From assembly GCA_039179985.1 (NCBI GenBank), contig JBCDED010000005.1, positions 1-64,000 of the forward strand: 64,000 bases of DNA, given 5' to 3'. This document shows, piece after piece, positions 16,330 to 25,080 of the stretch. A model generated the notes under the pieces. That model did no database searches and was not told where the DNA came from. It saw nothing but the letters and a program-made list of their open reading frames with translations. The position numbers were made by a program, and so were the translations under genes. How positions within the stretch are numbered: position 1 is the stretch's first letter; the number at the start of each line of letters is the position of its first letter. This DNA is from JBCCMQ01 sp039179985. GTDB taxonomy: Bacteria; Pseudomonadota; Alphaproteobacteria; Rhodobacterales; Rhodobacteraceae.

Positions 16330-18036
16330 ATGGAAGTCGTTTTGGACCAGCTTCGGACCTATCCGATCATGGCATTGTTTCTGTGCCTCGGTCTGGGTTT
16401 CGCAGCGGGGAAATTCAAGGTTGGAAAATTCCAGCTGGGCGGGATCGCGGGCACCCTTATCGTCGCGGTTCTCGTTGCGCAGGCGGGCGGCATCAGCCTG
16501 AGCGAAGATGTGCAGAACGTGTTCTTTTCGCTCTTTATTTTCATGGTGGGCTATAACGGTGGCCCGCAGTTCTTCGCAGCGCTGAACCCCTCGGCTTTCA
16601 CCAAGCTTTTCGCGGCCTTTATGATGACAGCCTGGGGTCTGGCATTTGTGATCCTCGTGTCAGACCTTGCGGGGCTCGACAAGGGGCTGGCCGCCGGCCT
16701 TGCGGCGGGTGGCCTGACGCAGTCGGCGATCATCGGCACGGCGGGCAACGCAATCGACCTACTTGGGCTTTCGGCTCAGGAGGCCGCGCAGCTCAAAACC
16801 AATATCGCCGTCGGTTACTCGGTCACGTACATTTTTGGTTCCATCGGCCCCATTCTGATGGTCAGCATCCTTCCGATCGTCATGGGCTGGGACCTGCGGG
16901 CCGAGGCCCAGAAGCTGGCCCAGAAGATGAGCGGCGGGGCTCCTGTCCTGAAAGAGGGCGAGTTCGTGCCCATGAGCCGGTTCGAAGCGCGGGCCTACAA
17001 AGTCGCCGAAGGCTCCCGCGTGGCGGACAGCACCGTCAAGGCAATCGAGAGTATATTTAACAGCGATATCCAGGTCGAAAAGGTTCTGCGCGATGGCGTG
17101 GCGCAGGATGTCACGCCCGAGGCGGTAATCAAGGCGGGAGACCTGATTGTGGTGTCGGGTCTTGTGGGGGCGATCGCCAAGTTTGAACAGCACGTGGGGT
17201 CCGAGATCGGGGAATACCCACCGGAGCTGGTCGTCGTGGAAGAGCGGCGCAACGTGGTTCTGACCAACCGCAAGCTGGCCAATATGACTATCGAGGACGT
17301 GCACGACCACTTGTCCGCCGAAGAGCGCCGCGGCGTTCATGTCAGCAGGGTCATCCGTATGGGGCATCCCATTCAGGTCCTGCCGAAGACCAAGCTCATG
17401 GTTGGTGATGTCGTCAGCATCGTCGGCCATAGGGACGACCTAGACCGCGTGACAAAAGTTGCGGGATACGTTCCCCCAAGTGAGAACCTGACCAACTTCA
17501 TGGCGCTCGGGATCGGCGTGGCACTCGGTTACCTGATCGGAGAGATTTCCTTCACCATCGCGGGGACCAAGGTTGCGCTCGGGTCCGGGCTCGGGTGCCT
17601 TGTGACGGGCCTGCTGCTTGGCTACGCGCGCACGCGGCAGCCGAAGATTGGGGGGATCAATCCGGGCGCTGCGGATTTCCTTCAGAGCTTCGGCCTCGCG
17701 GTCTTTGTGGGGGTCGTCGGCCTCAACGCCGGCGCGCCGGCGTTGCAGGCGATCGAGCAATACGGGGTCACCCTTCTTTTGCTGGGCGTGGTCGTGACCA
17801 TGATGCCGATGATCGTGCAGTTCCCAATCAACTACTTCATCCTGCGCATCCGCAATCCCATCGAGACCTGCGCCGTGATCGTCGGCAGCCGCTCGGCCAA
17901 CCCAGGCTTTGCCACCTTGCTCGACAAGGCCGGCAACTCTACACCGACACCCGATTTCACGGTGACCTACGCGGTTGCCAACATCTTCCTGACGCTCTGG
18001 GGGCCGCTGGTCGTGGCCTTCGTGGCGACAAGCTGA
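16330..18036 (+). CDS. aspT: Aspartate:alanine antiporter family protein
   Basis: A 568-residue protein with two blocks of membrane helices flanking a cytoplasmic pair of TrkA-C (RCK_C) domains at about residues 205-385, the arrangement of the AAE (aspartate:alanine exchanger) family. GYNGGPQFF in the first half and GLNAG in the second are the paired membrane motifs of this family. AspT swaps aspartate for alanine; with a decarboxylase in the cytoplasm this consumes protons and creates proton motive force. ATG 16330 has GAAGGA upstream. The gene converges on asdA, with only 24 bases between the stops, supporting the pairing. Confidence 0.88.
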   Translation: MEVVLDQLRTYPIMALFLCLGLGFAAGKFKVGKFQLGGIAGTLIVAVLVAQAGGISLSEDVQNVFFSLFIFMVGYNGGPQFFAALNPSAFTKLFAAFMMTAWGLAFVILVSDLAGLDKGLAAGLAAGGLTQSAIIGTAGNAIDLLGLSAQEAAQLKTNIAVGYSVTYIFGSIGPILMVSILPIVMGWDLRAEAQKLAQKMSGGAPVLKEGEFVPMSRFEARAYKVAEGSRVADSTVKAIESIFNSDIQVEKVLRDGVAQDVTPEAVIKAGDLIVVSGLVGAIAKFEQHVGSEIGEYPPELVVVEERRNVVLTNRKLANMTIEDVHDHLSAEERRGVHVSRVIRMGHPIQVLPKTKLMVGDVVSIVGHRDDLDRVTKVAGYVPPSENLTNFMALGIGVALGYLIGEISFTIAGTKVALGSGLGCLVTGLLLGYARTRQPKIGGINPGAADFLQSFGLAVFVGVVGLNAGAPALQAIEQYGVTLLLLGVVVTMMPMIVQFPINYFILRIRNPIETCAVIVGSRSANPGFATLLDKAGNSTPTPDFTVTYAVANIFLTLWGPLVVAFVATS

Positions 18037-18060
18037 GACCGGCCGGGCGCCCGCCGGAAA

Positions 18061-19668
18061 TCAGTTTTTGGAGGCGTGGTAGGCGGCGACGTATTGCGTT
18101 GCCAAAGCGCGCACGGCTTCTCCGATCTTGGCGTAAGCGTCATCGTCGAGATTGGCGAATGAGACACGTGCGGACCAGTCAGGTGCATCGAAGCCCGAGC
18201 CATTGAGCAGGACGATGCCATGCTCCTGTGCAAGCTTGAACGAAATGTCGAGCGGGTGGACGTTGGCCCTGATCCACGCAACAACGTCTTCGCCAACATA
18301 TTTGCTGAGCCAGAATTCGAAGTCGATGATGCCGTAGTACCGGTCAAAGAGCGGATTATCTTCGACTTCGATGCCGAGACCCTTAACAAGTTCGCCGAAC
18401 CGGTGCTCAAGGATGCCCATACACACCTTCTGATAGGCCTTGCCGGTGTCCATAAGTTCGACGAGCGAGAAAAGAGACATCATCACCTGCTGCGGCGTCG
18501 ACAGTCCGGCGGTGTGATTCAACGCTACGTCGCGGCTGTCGGCAACAATACGGTCGATGAACTTCATGGACGCCGGGTCCGGGCTGAGCGTCAGGTAGCG
18601 TTTTTCGACTACCGACTTCACGTCCGTAGGCGCCTCGGCGATCATCTGGTCGAAGAGATTGTCTTTCGCCGTGGCAATGACACCAAGGCGCCAGCCTGTG
18701 CAGCCGAAGTATTTCGAGTAGGAATAAACGCCGATGGTGTTCCGGGGCAGATGGCCCATGACAGACTGGAATCCCTTGACGAAAGTTCCGTAGACATCGT
18801 CGGTCAGGATTATCAGGTCCGGGCGGCGGGTTGTGACGAACGCCACGAGCTTCTCAAGCGCCTCCTGGCTCATGGCCACGGAGGAAGGGTTGCCGGGGTT
18901 CACGAGAAACAGCGCCTTGACCTTCGGGTCCGCAAGTTTTTCGAAATCTTGATCGGTGAACTGAAACTGATTTTTTTCTTTGACGGTGATATGCACGGTC
19001 TCAAGCGCATAGTCCTCAAGCTCAGGCATTTCGAGGTAGGGCGTGAAGATTGGCGTTCCAAGCGCGATGGTGTCCCCCGCGTTTAGGAGCCGCTGGTTCT
19101 TCAGGGCCTTAAAGATGTAGCACATAGCGGCCGTGCCGCCCTCAACGGCGTAAAGGTCAAACTCGGTGTTCGGCGTCTTGCCGTCACACATGGCCCACAT
19201 CAGGTATTCGTGGACGATCTTTTCGCCGTGTTTCAGCATGCGGTCGGGCATCGGGTAGTGGTCCCCAATGATTCCGTCCGTCAACTCAAGGACAAAGGCG
19301 TCGCGGTCAAAGCCGAACTTGTCGACCGCGAAATCCACGGTTGCGCGCAGTGTTTCGGCGCCGGGTGTGGCGGAATGCTCCGTCACATGGCCCACGAGCC
19401 TGTCATAGGCGCCGGGCCCCTTCGGCATCCCGGCCAAGCCAACGGCGGGCTCGTGCCGTGTCAGTTGCGCCTCGGTCAAGGCGAACTGGCCCAGCAGGAA
19501 AAAGGCTTCGCGCGCTTTTGTCGCAATCCAGTTGGGATTGCCGCGCCCTGCGTTCAAATAAGCGTAAGCCGAGTTCTGCGCTTCGTCTTCAGCCAGCTTG
19601 ATAAGCTCGTCCTTGATCTGGAAAGGACTGAGATTGGAATAGGTGCTGAGGTCAATTTTTGCGGACAT
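18061..19668 (-). CDS. asdA: Aspartate 4-decarboxylase (bifunctional aminotransferase-fold)
   Basis: A 535-residue PLP enzyme of the AsdA family, converting L-aspartate to L-alanine and CO2 with some aminotransferase activity. Family features: the extended N-terminal arm (NAYLNAGRGNPNW-type text reading YLNAGRGNPNWIATKARE), the nucleotide-like turn VNPGNPSSVAMSQ, LTDDVYGTFV, and the PLP lysine Lys319 in SYSKYFGCTGWRLG. Length matches AsdA (about 530-545) and exceeds ordinary class I aminotransferases (about 400). ATG 19668 has GGAG upstream. It converges on aspT, whose product supplies aspartate and removes alanine. Confidence 0.92.
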   Translation of the reverse strand: MSAKIDLSTYSNLSPFQIKDELIKLAEDEAQNSAYAYLNAGRGNPNWIATKAREAFFLLGQFALTEAQLTRHEPAVGLAGMPKGPGAYDRLVGHVTEHSATPGAETLRATVDFAVDKFGFDRDAFVLELTDGIIGDHYPMPDRMLKHGEKIVHEYLMWAMCDGKTPNTEFDLYAVEGGTAAMCYIFKALKNQRLLNAGDTIALGTPIFTPYLEMPELEDYALETVHITVKEKNQFQFTDQDFEKLADPKVKALFLVNPGNPSSVAMSQEALEKLVAFVTTRRPDLIILTDDVYGTFVKGFQSVMGHLPRNTIGVYSYSKYFGCTGWRLGVIATAKDNLFDQMIAEAPTDVKSVVEKRYLTLSPDPASMKFIDRIVADSRDVALNHTAGLSTPQQVMMSLFSLVELMDTGKAYQKVCMGILEHRFGELVKGLGIEVEDNPLFDRYYGIIDFEFWLSKYVGEDVVAWIRANVHPLDISFKLAQEHGIVLLNGSGFDAPDWSARVSFANLDDDAYAKIGEAVRALATQYVAAYHASKN

Positions 19669-20000
19669 GCTGTGCTCGCTCCGAGCCAAAGAAATTGAGG
19701 TTTGTTTGGTATTGGTAGCCCATTCGGTGTTTCTGTCTAGCACCGACTGCAGCGGTGCCTGACATTGCAGGAACGGATCTGCCGATTCTCTTTTTGTCCA
19801 AAACCTGCGCGACTCGCCCGAAGTGTGTGCGGGTCAAAAAGTGGTGCCTCGGTGCCTTTTCCGTGCAAATTTTCACGGCTGGCTTCCTATATTAAAGGTA
19901 GGTTAACCGGTGGTTCTAGCGCAGGAAACTAGAGACGCCCCGGTTTTCTCACGATAGACTACGGGATGGAGCCCTTGTCCGTTTTCCTGAGTGTGGAACG
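19669..20000. other. Divergent intergenic region with a GCACCG dyad
   Basis: This stretch separates asdA (leftward) from the kinase-like gene (rightward) and must hold both promoters. A 6-bp inverted repeat, GCACCG (19740-19745) and CGGTGC (19753-19758) around a 7-base spacer, could be an operator or hairpin. The heptamer GGTGCCT occurs three times (near 19754, 19843 and 19851). No gene is seen. Confidence 0.4.
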
Positions 20001-22622
20001 TTGAAAGATCCACTTTCCAAAGATGAAGCCAGCGCCGCTGGAACGGTCGGCGTGGCCGGACCCGAAAACGCCGGAGGCGGGATGGGGTGGCCTGACGCGT
20101 TTGGCAGCCTGCTTCCCGTTCTGCGCAGCCAATGGGACGTTGGTGACGAACTCTATCTCAGCCGCATGCTGGGCAACGGACGCTCGGGCGCCCTGGTTTA
20201 TGCCGTTGATGTCTCGACGCAGGGGTTCACCGGCCAGGCCATTCTGAAGCTTGAGCAGGTCAAGGACTCCAAAGAGCAGGAAAAGCTGGAGGCGGCCCTA
20301 CACGCCGAAGCCATTTCCGACGCACCGGACTACGCCAAGGTGCATCTGCCGCGGCTGATACACACGCTCCACCACCAGGACTCAATCGCGATCCTTTCCA
20401 CAATTGCTGGCCGTGCGCTGGAGTATTCGGCGCCCTGGCATGACCTGGCCTTTGACCGACAACTGGAGGTCATCCGGCACGTCTCCACGGCGATTCTTGA
20501 GGACTGGAACGCGGACTACAAGCTGTCGTCGGGTCTGGTGACGCCTCAGGCGCTTTTACGCAGTTGGCTTTCATACCGGATTGACCCGGACAGTGGCGGT
20601 CGTATTCACAGCTTTATCGAGGATGAATGCGGGATTACGCCAAGTACTCCGTCAATTTTCTTCAACGGCCACTGGTACCCGAACCCGCTGGCCTTCTTCG
20701 ACGGGCATGTCGAGACGCCCGAGCGCCTGCAACTGCGGGGCGCGCTTGGTCATTGCCACAACGACTTTCACGGCTTCAACCTGCTCGTGCCGAAACGGCG
20801 CAAGGGGGATGAGGCATCATCGGTGGACTATTTCCTCATCGATCTGGCCATGTACGAAGGCCACCAGTTCCTGCTCTACGACCACGCTTATTTCGAGTTC
20901 ACGTCGCTTCTCGCAAAGCGGGGCGAAAGCTCAGCCGATGACTGGGAGGCTGCAATCGCCCCCATCAGACGCTACCAGCACGATGTGGATATCGGGCTGC
21001 GCGCGGATGACTTCGGGCTTCTGGAGATCATCGAGACAGTCCGAAAGGGGGCGGAGAACTGGATAAATGCCAATGAAGGCGACCGCGTAGCCTTCCTTGA
21101 AAACCAGCAGATTCTGGCGCGGGTGGCCGTCGGCCTGAACTTCACCCACAAGAATATGCCCGCGGCAATGCGCAAGAAGGCGTTTTTCTACGCCGCCGCC
21201 AATCTCAAGGACTACCTGAAGTTCAACGGCGTAAACTGGCCCAAGCATGGTCAGGAACTGATCATCTCGGAAGAACGGGCCGATCCGGTCGCACCGGCGA
21301 TGCTGCCGGCCTCACATGGCAAAAGGGGCCGGTCGGCAGCGGGAGCTTCCGGTCAGGCAGGAACAGCACAAGCGGGCGATGCCGCTGCCGCAATAGGTGC
21401 GGATCAGTTTGCGCCTGCCAGGGCGCGCAGGTCGTCCTGGACCGGCTGGGTCGTTGCGGCGGTCGTTGCCGTTTTTGCAGCCACGATTATTGCGGTTCTG
21501 GAAGGCCCGGACTTGATGGGCTTTGACACCGGGGAGACCCCCGAGGCGCCGGTCCAATCAGACAAGGTTTCCGTCGCCGTTCTGCCTTTCGAGAACCACA
21601 ACCGGTTCACGGAAGACAATTTTGCCCAGGGCCTGACCATTGAAGTGATTAATGCCCTGGCGGCGACGCGACAGTTGCATGTTCCAGGGTATAACTCGGC
21701 CGAGAAGTTCAAGGACGATCAGGACGACACAGCGCTCATTGGTGAACAGTTGGGCGTAGAGTATGTCACGCAAGGCTCCGTGACACAGTCAAACGATCAG
21801 GTGCGTATCGTGGTCAATCTCCTGGATGCGGCCAGCGGCGATCTTGTCTGGAACGGCGTTTTCGAAGAGAGCCCCGAAAACGTCTTTCAGGCGCAAGAAG
21901 CTCTGGCCAAGGCCATCGGTGCGGCGCTTTCGGTGCCGCTTGATATCAATTCGGACGATCTCGTGGCCCGGCGCACACCGGATCCCCATGCCTATGACGC
22001 TTATGTGCGCGGGATCGCGCTTTTGGAACAACGGGGTCCGTCGCTCACCCGGGCAATCGCCGCGCTGGAGCGGGCGGTGGAACTAGAGCCCGATTTTGCC
22101 GCCGCCTGGGCGGCGTTGGCCATCGCCTACAATATCCTGCCGTCGTACTTGCATGCTGTCGAAGGCACCCCGGTGCGGCCAGAGATCTACTACCGCATGT
22201 CCCGGGACGCGGCGCTGACGGCGCTCGACCTTGATCCGAACCAGTCGGATGTGCAGCATGCCGCCGGCAACATGTACCAGCGGACCCGCCAGTGGGTTCA
22301 GGCGGAGCGCGCGTATCTCAGGGCGCTGGAGCTCGATCCGTCCAACCACCGGGCGATGCAGGACTATGGCGGGCTCTTGCAGACCGTGGGCAAGCCGGAA
22401 GAAGCGCTCACCCAGTTGGATACAGCGCTCCAACTAGATCCGATCAATGATCTCTATCACCTCATGCGCGCACGGGTGTCGAACCAGATTGCGACAACAG
22501 AGGCCAGTGTTGCCGAGATTGAGCGGGTTTTCCGCGATGCGCCAGCGTTCCGCGAGATTGCCTTTCGCCCGATTCTGGCGAGGCGCACCCGGGACGGAGA
22601 ACTGGGTTTGCCCGCCAGCTGA
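20001..22622 (+). CDS. Kinase-like / TM / TolB_N / TPR membrane protein (zero-frame product)
   Basis: An 873-residue protein with an unusual order of domains. Residues about 50-400 resemble an aminoglycoside-phosphotransferase/protein-kinase fold: glycine loop Gly58-x-Gly60-x-x-Gly63, Lys83 in AILKLE, catalytic loop His253-Asn-Asp255-Phe-His257-Gly-Phe-Asn260 and Asp281 in FLIDLA. A low-complexity Ala/Gly linker leads to one membrane helix (about 482-502). The periplasmic part has a TolB-N/FlgO-like domain (VAVLPFENHN..., about 524-650) and TPR repeats (about 660-845). TTG 20001 or ATG 20082 (GGAGG 4 bases upstream) could start it. The family's usual C-terminal end is missing here and continues in the -1 frame. 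Substrate unknown. Confidence 0.72.
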   Translation: MKDPLSKDEASAAGTVGVAGPENAGGGMGWPDAFGSLLPVLRSQWDVGDELYLSRMLGNGRSGALVYAVDVSTQGFTGQAILKLEQVKDSKEQEKLEAALHAEAISDAPDYAKVHLPRLIHTLHHQDSIAILSTIAGRALEYSAPWHDLAFDRQLEVIRHVSTAILEDWNADYKLSSGLVTPQALLRSWLSYRIDPDSGGRIHSFIEDECGITPSTPSIFFNGHWYPNPLAFFDGHVETPERLQLRGALGHCHNDFHGFNLLVPKRRKGDEASSVDYFLIDLAMYEGHQFLLYDHAYFEFTSLLAKRGESSADDWEAAIAPIRRYQHDVDIGLRADDFGLLEIIETVRKGAENWINANEGDRVAFLENQQILARVAVGLNFTHKNMPAAMRKKAFFYAAANLKDYLKFNGVNWPKHGQELIISEERADPVAPAMLPASHGKRGRSAAGASGQAGTAQAGDAAAAIGADQFAPARARRSSWTGWVVAAVVAVFAATIIAVLEGPDLMGFDTGETPEAPVQSDKVSVAVLPFENHNRFTEDNFAQGLTIEVINALAATRQLHVPGYNSAEKFKDDQDDTALIGEQLGVEYVTQGSVTQSNDQVRIVVNLLDAASGDLVWNGVFEESPENVFQAQEALAKAIGAALSVPLDINSDDLVARRTPDPHAYDAYVRGIALLEQRGPSLTRAIAALERAVELEPDFAAAWAALAIAYNILPSYLHAVEGTPVRPEIYYRMSRDAALTALDLDPNQSDVQHAAGNMYQRTRQWVQAERAYLRALELDPSNHRAMQDYGGLLQTVGKPEEALTQLDTALQLDPINDLYHLMRARVSNQIATTEASVAEIERVFRDAPAFREIAFRPILARRTRDGELGLPAS
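22604..22610 (+). promoter_or_regulatory. Candidate -1 ribosomal frameshift heptamer G GGT TTG
   Basis: In the reading frame of the kinase-like gene the bases fall as G-GGT-TTG, the X-XXY-YYZ arrangement of a -1 slippery site. The zero-frame stop TGA is at 22620-22622, 10 bases on. Slipping here enters exactly the frame that stays open to 23002. No strong downstream pseudoknot or hairpin is obvious, so a one-base deletion or sequencing error is an alternative. Confidence 0.45.
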
Positions 22623-23002
22623 TTGCAGATTGCCATTCCTGCACGCAAAGGTTTCGTACCCGCGCCCTGGAAATGATCGATAGCGCAGGCGTGAAGTCTG
22701 GCGAAGAAATATTCGAAGAATTCAGGAACGAGCTCTATCTGAGCTACATGTTTCTCTACACTTACGGTGATATCGACGTCGCCATGGACGCCTTCGAATA
22801 CAACGCGCTCGCGTCACCTTACCGCCTTCAGTACTTTACGGTCCCCTGGAACATGATTGACATCGCCGAGCAAGCCGACCGCTTCGAAGAGATTGTCGTC
22901 GGAATGGGCCTCGTGGACTACTGGGAGAGCAACGGCTGGACGCGCATGTGCCGTCAGACAGATGATGGCCTGACCTGCGAGCGCTTTGACGAGGGAAACT
23001 AA
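22610..23002 (+). CDS. C-terminal 130 residues of the kinase-like/TPR protein, in the -1 frame
   Basis: This frame is open from before 22600 to TAA 23000-23002 and reads like the normal C-terminal end of TolB_N/TPR proteins: helical text YLSYMFLYTYGDIDVAMDAFEYNA, then the characteristic closing block VVGMGLVDYWESNGWTRMC and a second cysteine (LTCERFDEGN). A separate start at ATG 22673 is possible but has no good ribosome-binding site, and the family ending makes an independent small gene unlikely. Joined at the heptamer, the full protein would be 1000 residues. Confidence 0.7.
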   Translation, partial: ARQLIADCHSCTQRFRTRALEMIDSAGVKSGEEIFEEFRNELYLSYMFLYTYGDIDVAMDAFEYNALASPYRLQYFTVPWNMIDIAEQADRFEEIVVGMGLVDYWESNGWTRMCRQTDDGLTCERFDEGN

Positions 23003-23010
23003 CGGCGGTT

Positions 23011-23583
23011 CTAGGCGCCGGCCTTGGCTTCCATTTCCAGGACAGTGTCGTTCAGGCGGTCGGCCAGAAAGCCAGGCGTCCGCCGGAGATAAAAGTCCGC
23101 CACCGAACGGTAGTACCAGAGTGTCCCGTCGCGCCCGCCCTTGAAAGAGGTCCAAAGATCCGGCCCGACACGGTCGATATCATCGGTAATCGAGCGCGCG
23201 TTATGCAGTTTGTCGCACAGCGAAACCAAAAGGGATTCTTCGGACTTCTCGGGGAGAGCAGCGATATAGGCTTCTTTGCGCCCGCGCCAGGGCGGCTTGG
23301 GGATCTGCGTGGCGTCCGTGCAGTCCATGACGATATCCGCCACATGATCGCCGTAGCGGGCACGAATGGTCGCTTCCATGTCGAGACCGCCTTGATCCTC
23401 CACGGCGTCATGGAGCAACGCGGCGATGGCCTGATCTTCATTGCCGCCGTTTTCGATCACAAGCGCGGCGACGGCCAGAAGGTGCGAGATATAGGGAACC
23501 TTGGTCCCCTTGCGGACCTGCCCACGATGGATCGACGCCGCAAACACCATGGCGTCATCAAAACGGTCTCCAAAATCACTCAT
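23011..23583 (-). CDS. HD-domain phosphohydrolase, SpoT/MESH1-like
   Basis: A 190-residue soluble HD hydrolase. The metal and catalytic residues of the RelA/SpoT hydrolase class are present in order: YISHLLAVA (His), ALLHDAVED (His-Asp and Glu-Asp) and SLCDKLHNARSI (Asp, Asn). Its small size without synthetase or TGS domains matches stand-alone (p)ppGpp hydrolases of the MESH1 kind, which may also act on other nucleotides. ATG 23583 is chosen since the text upstream is Arg/Lys-rich and unlike protein. It converges on the kinase-like gene, 8 bases from its stop. Confidence 0.75.
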   Translation of the reverse strand: MSDFGDRFDDAMVFAASIHRGQVRKGTKVPYISHLLAVAALVIENGGNEDQAIAALLHDAVEDQGGLDMEATIRARYGDHVADIVMDCTDATQIPKPPWRGRKEAYIAALPEKSEESLLVSLCDKLHNARSITDDIDRVGPDLWTSFKGGRDGTLWYYRSVADFYLRRTPGFLADRLNDTVLEMEAKAGA

Positions 23584-23712
23584 GTCCAAGCACTTTCGCA
23601 ATCTCTTCCGCGACACTAGTAGATTTGGGGTGCGTTTGGCCAACCGCTTTCGCGATTGCGCCAATAAACCAAAGTGTTGAGATGTTTTGGCACCTTTGCC
23701 GAAAGCGGGGCC

Positions 23713-25080
23713 TTAGGGCGTTTTCGGCGTGCTCGGCATATCGATAGAAATCACGAGCCCGGGGTCGTTGTCGGCAAGGGTGACATTGCCGCCATGGAGC
23801 CGCGCGACCGATGCCACAAGCGCGAGTCCAAGACCGTTGGACCCGTCACTGCGGCTGGGATCTAGGATCACAAAGGGCTCAAGGATCCGCTCGCGGTCGG
23901 CGGGCGAGACACCAACGCCCTGGTCAGCCACCGCGACCACCGCGCGCCCGTCCGCCTGTCGCGTGTGCACGGAAATCGCGCTGCCGTCCGGCGCATAGCG
24001 GATGGCGTTTTCCAGCAGGTTTGACACGGCCTGGTTCAGCAGTGCTCTGTGCCCCTCCACAAAGACACGGCTGCCGGAGATTCTGATCGCCGTACCCGAG
24101 GCCTCTGCGACCGGTTGATAGAATTCGGCTACGTGTTGCACGAGGTCCGCCAGATCGAGCGTCTGAAACTCCGAGCGGCCGATCCCGGCCTCGGCCTGTG
24201 CGATCTCTGTGAGGTCCGCAAAGACCCGCAGGATGTGATCGACCTCGCGCAGGGCGTCTTCCGCGACGCTGTCCCGTTCCGCGGGTGTCAGATCGCGTGC
24301 CCCCATTTTCTCCACCTGCCCCCTTAGCCGCGTAAGCGGGCTGCGCAGATCGTGGGACAGGCTGTTCGTTGTCATCCGAAGATTGGCAACCAGCGCTTCG
24401 ATCCGGTCGAGCATCTCGTTGAGTGTCTGCGCCACCTGGTCAAACTCATCGCCGCCGTCACGCGCCGGGATCCGCCGCGTCAAGTCTCCAGAAACGATCT
24501 CGCGTGCGGTGTCCGATATCTCGCCCACCCGGCGAAAGACCAGCCGGGTCAGAAGCCAGCCGGTGATCAGGCTGAGCCCGACGGCGATCGCGAGCGCAAG
24601 GGCGAGGGATTGGCCGAGCACCCGGTCAAAACGCATCCGGGCCGAGGCGTCTCGGCCCACGAGCAACCGCTCTCCGCCGCGCAGCCGGATCGAGGCTGCC
24701 GAAATCGGTACCTGCCGGTCGCTGTCGGTGCGGATGAGGTCGATCTCCACCCAGCCGCCGCCCGGTGCGACGGTGGGAGGCCAGGCGCCGATGTTGCCGG
24801 CGATCCGCTTGCCGAAACGATCGGTTAGAAGATAGAGCGCATCGGGTTCCGAGGCGTTGCGGATGCGCCGCTCGATGGCGCGCGCGAGCCCCAGCATCCC
24901 AAGGTCGGAGTAGCTGTCCGCAAGCCCATTCAGTTCTGCTGTCACCGTGCTGCGGGTTTCGGCTTCGATGATGCGGTTGGCGGTCCAGTAGACCAGCCCG
25001 AGAACCAGGGCGATGGCGACAATCCCGAGAAGGGCGCTGGCCGCGACCAGCCGCGTGCGCGCGCTCCGGATGGGCAACAT
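23713..25080 (-). CDS. Sensor histidine kinase
   Basis: A 455-residue membrane histidine kinase. Two membrane helices (about residues 12-33 and 155-178) bracket a periplasmic sensor of about 120 residues. A HAMP linker follows (LTRRIPARDGGDEFDQVAQTLNEMLDRIE), then HisKA with the phospho-acceptor in SLSHDLRSPLTRLRGQ, and HATPase with N box NLLENAIRYAPDG, G1 box DQGVGVSP and G2 box GLGLALVASVARLHGG. It directly follows its response regulator with no gap. With degP upstream it probably senses envelope stress, which is inference from context. Confidence 0.92.
   Translation of the reverse strand: MLPIRSARTRLVAASALLGIVAIALVLGLVYWTANRIIEAETRSTVTAELNGLADSYSDLGMLGLARAIERRIRNASEPDALYLLTDRFGKRIAGNIGAWPPTVAPGGGWVEIDLIRTDSDRQVPISAASIRLRGGERLLVGRDASARMRFDRVLGQSLALALAIAVGLSLITGWLLTRLVFRRVGEISDTAREIVSGDLTRRIPARDGGDEFDQVAQTLNEMLDRIEALVANLRMTTNSLSHDLRSPLTRLRGQVEKMGARDLTPAERDSVAEDALREVDHILRVFADLTEIAQAEAGIGRSEFQTLDLADLVQHVAEFYQPVAEASGTAIRISGSRVFVEGHRALLNQAVSNLLENAIRYAPDGSAISVHTRQADGRAVVAVADQGVGVSPADRERILEPFVILDPSRSDGSNGLGLALVASVARLHGGNVTLADNDPGLVISIDMPSTPKTP

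Noticed and set aside
18039..18057. GC-rich hairpin between the aspT and asdA stops (CCGGC...GCCGG) as a bidirectional terminator
   Set aside because: The stem is short and neither strand has a proper T-run directly after it, so I did not list it as a terminator.
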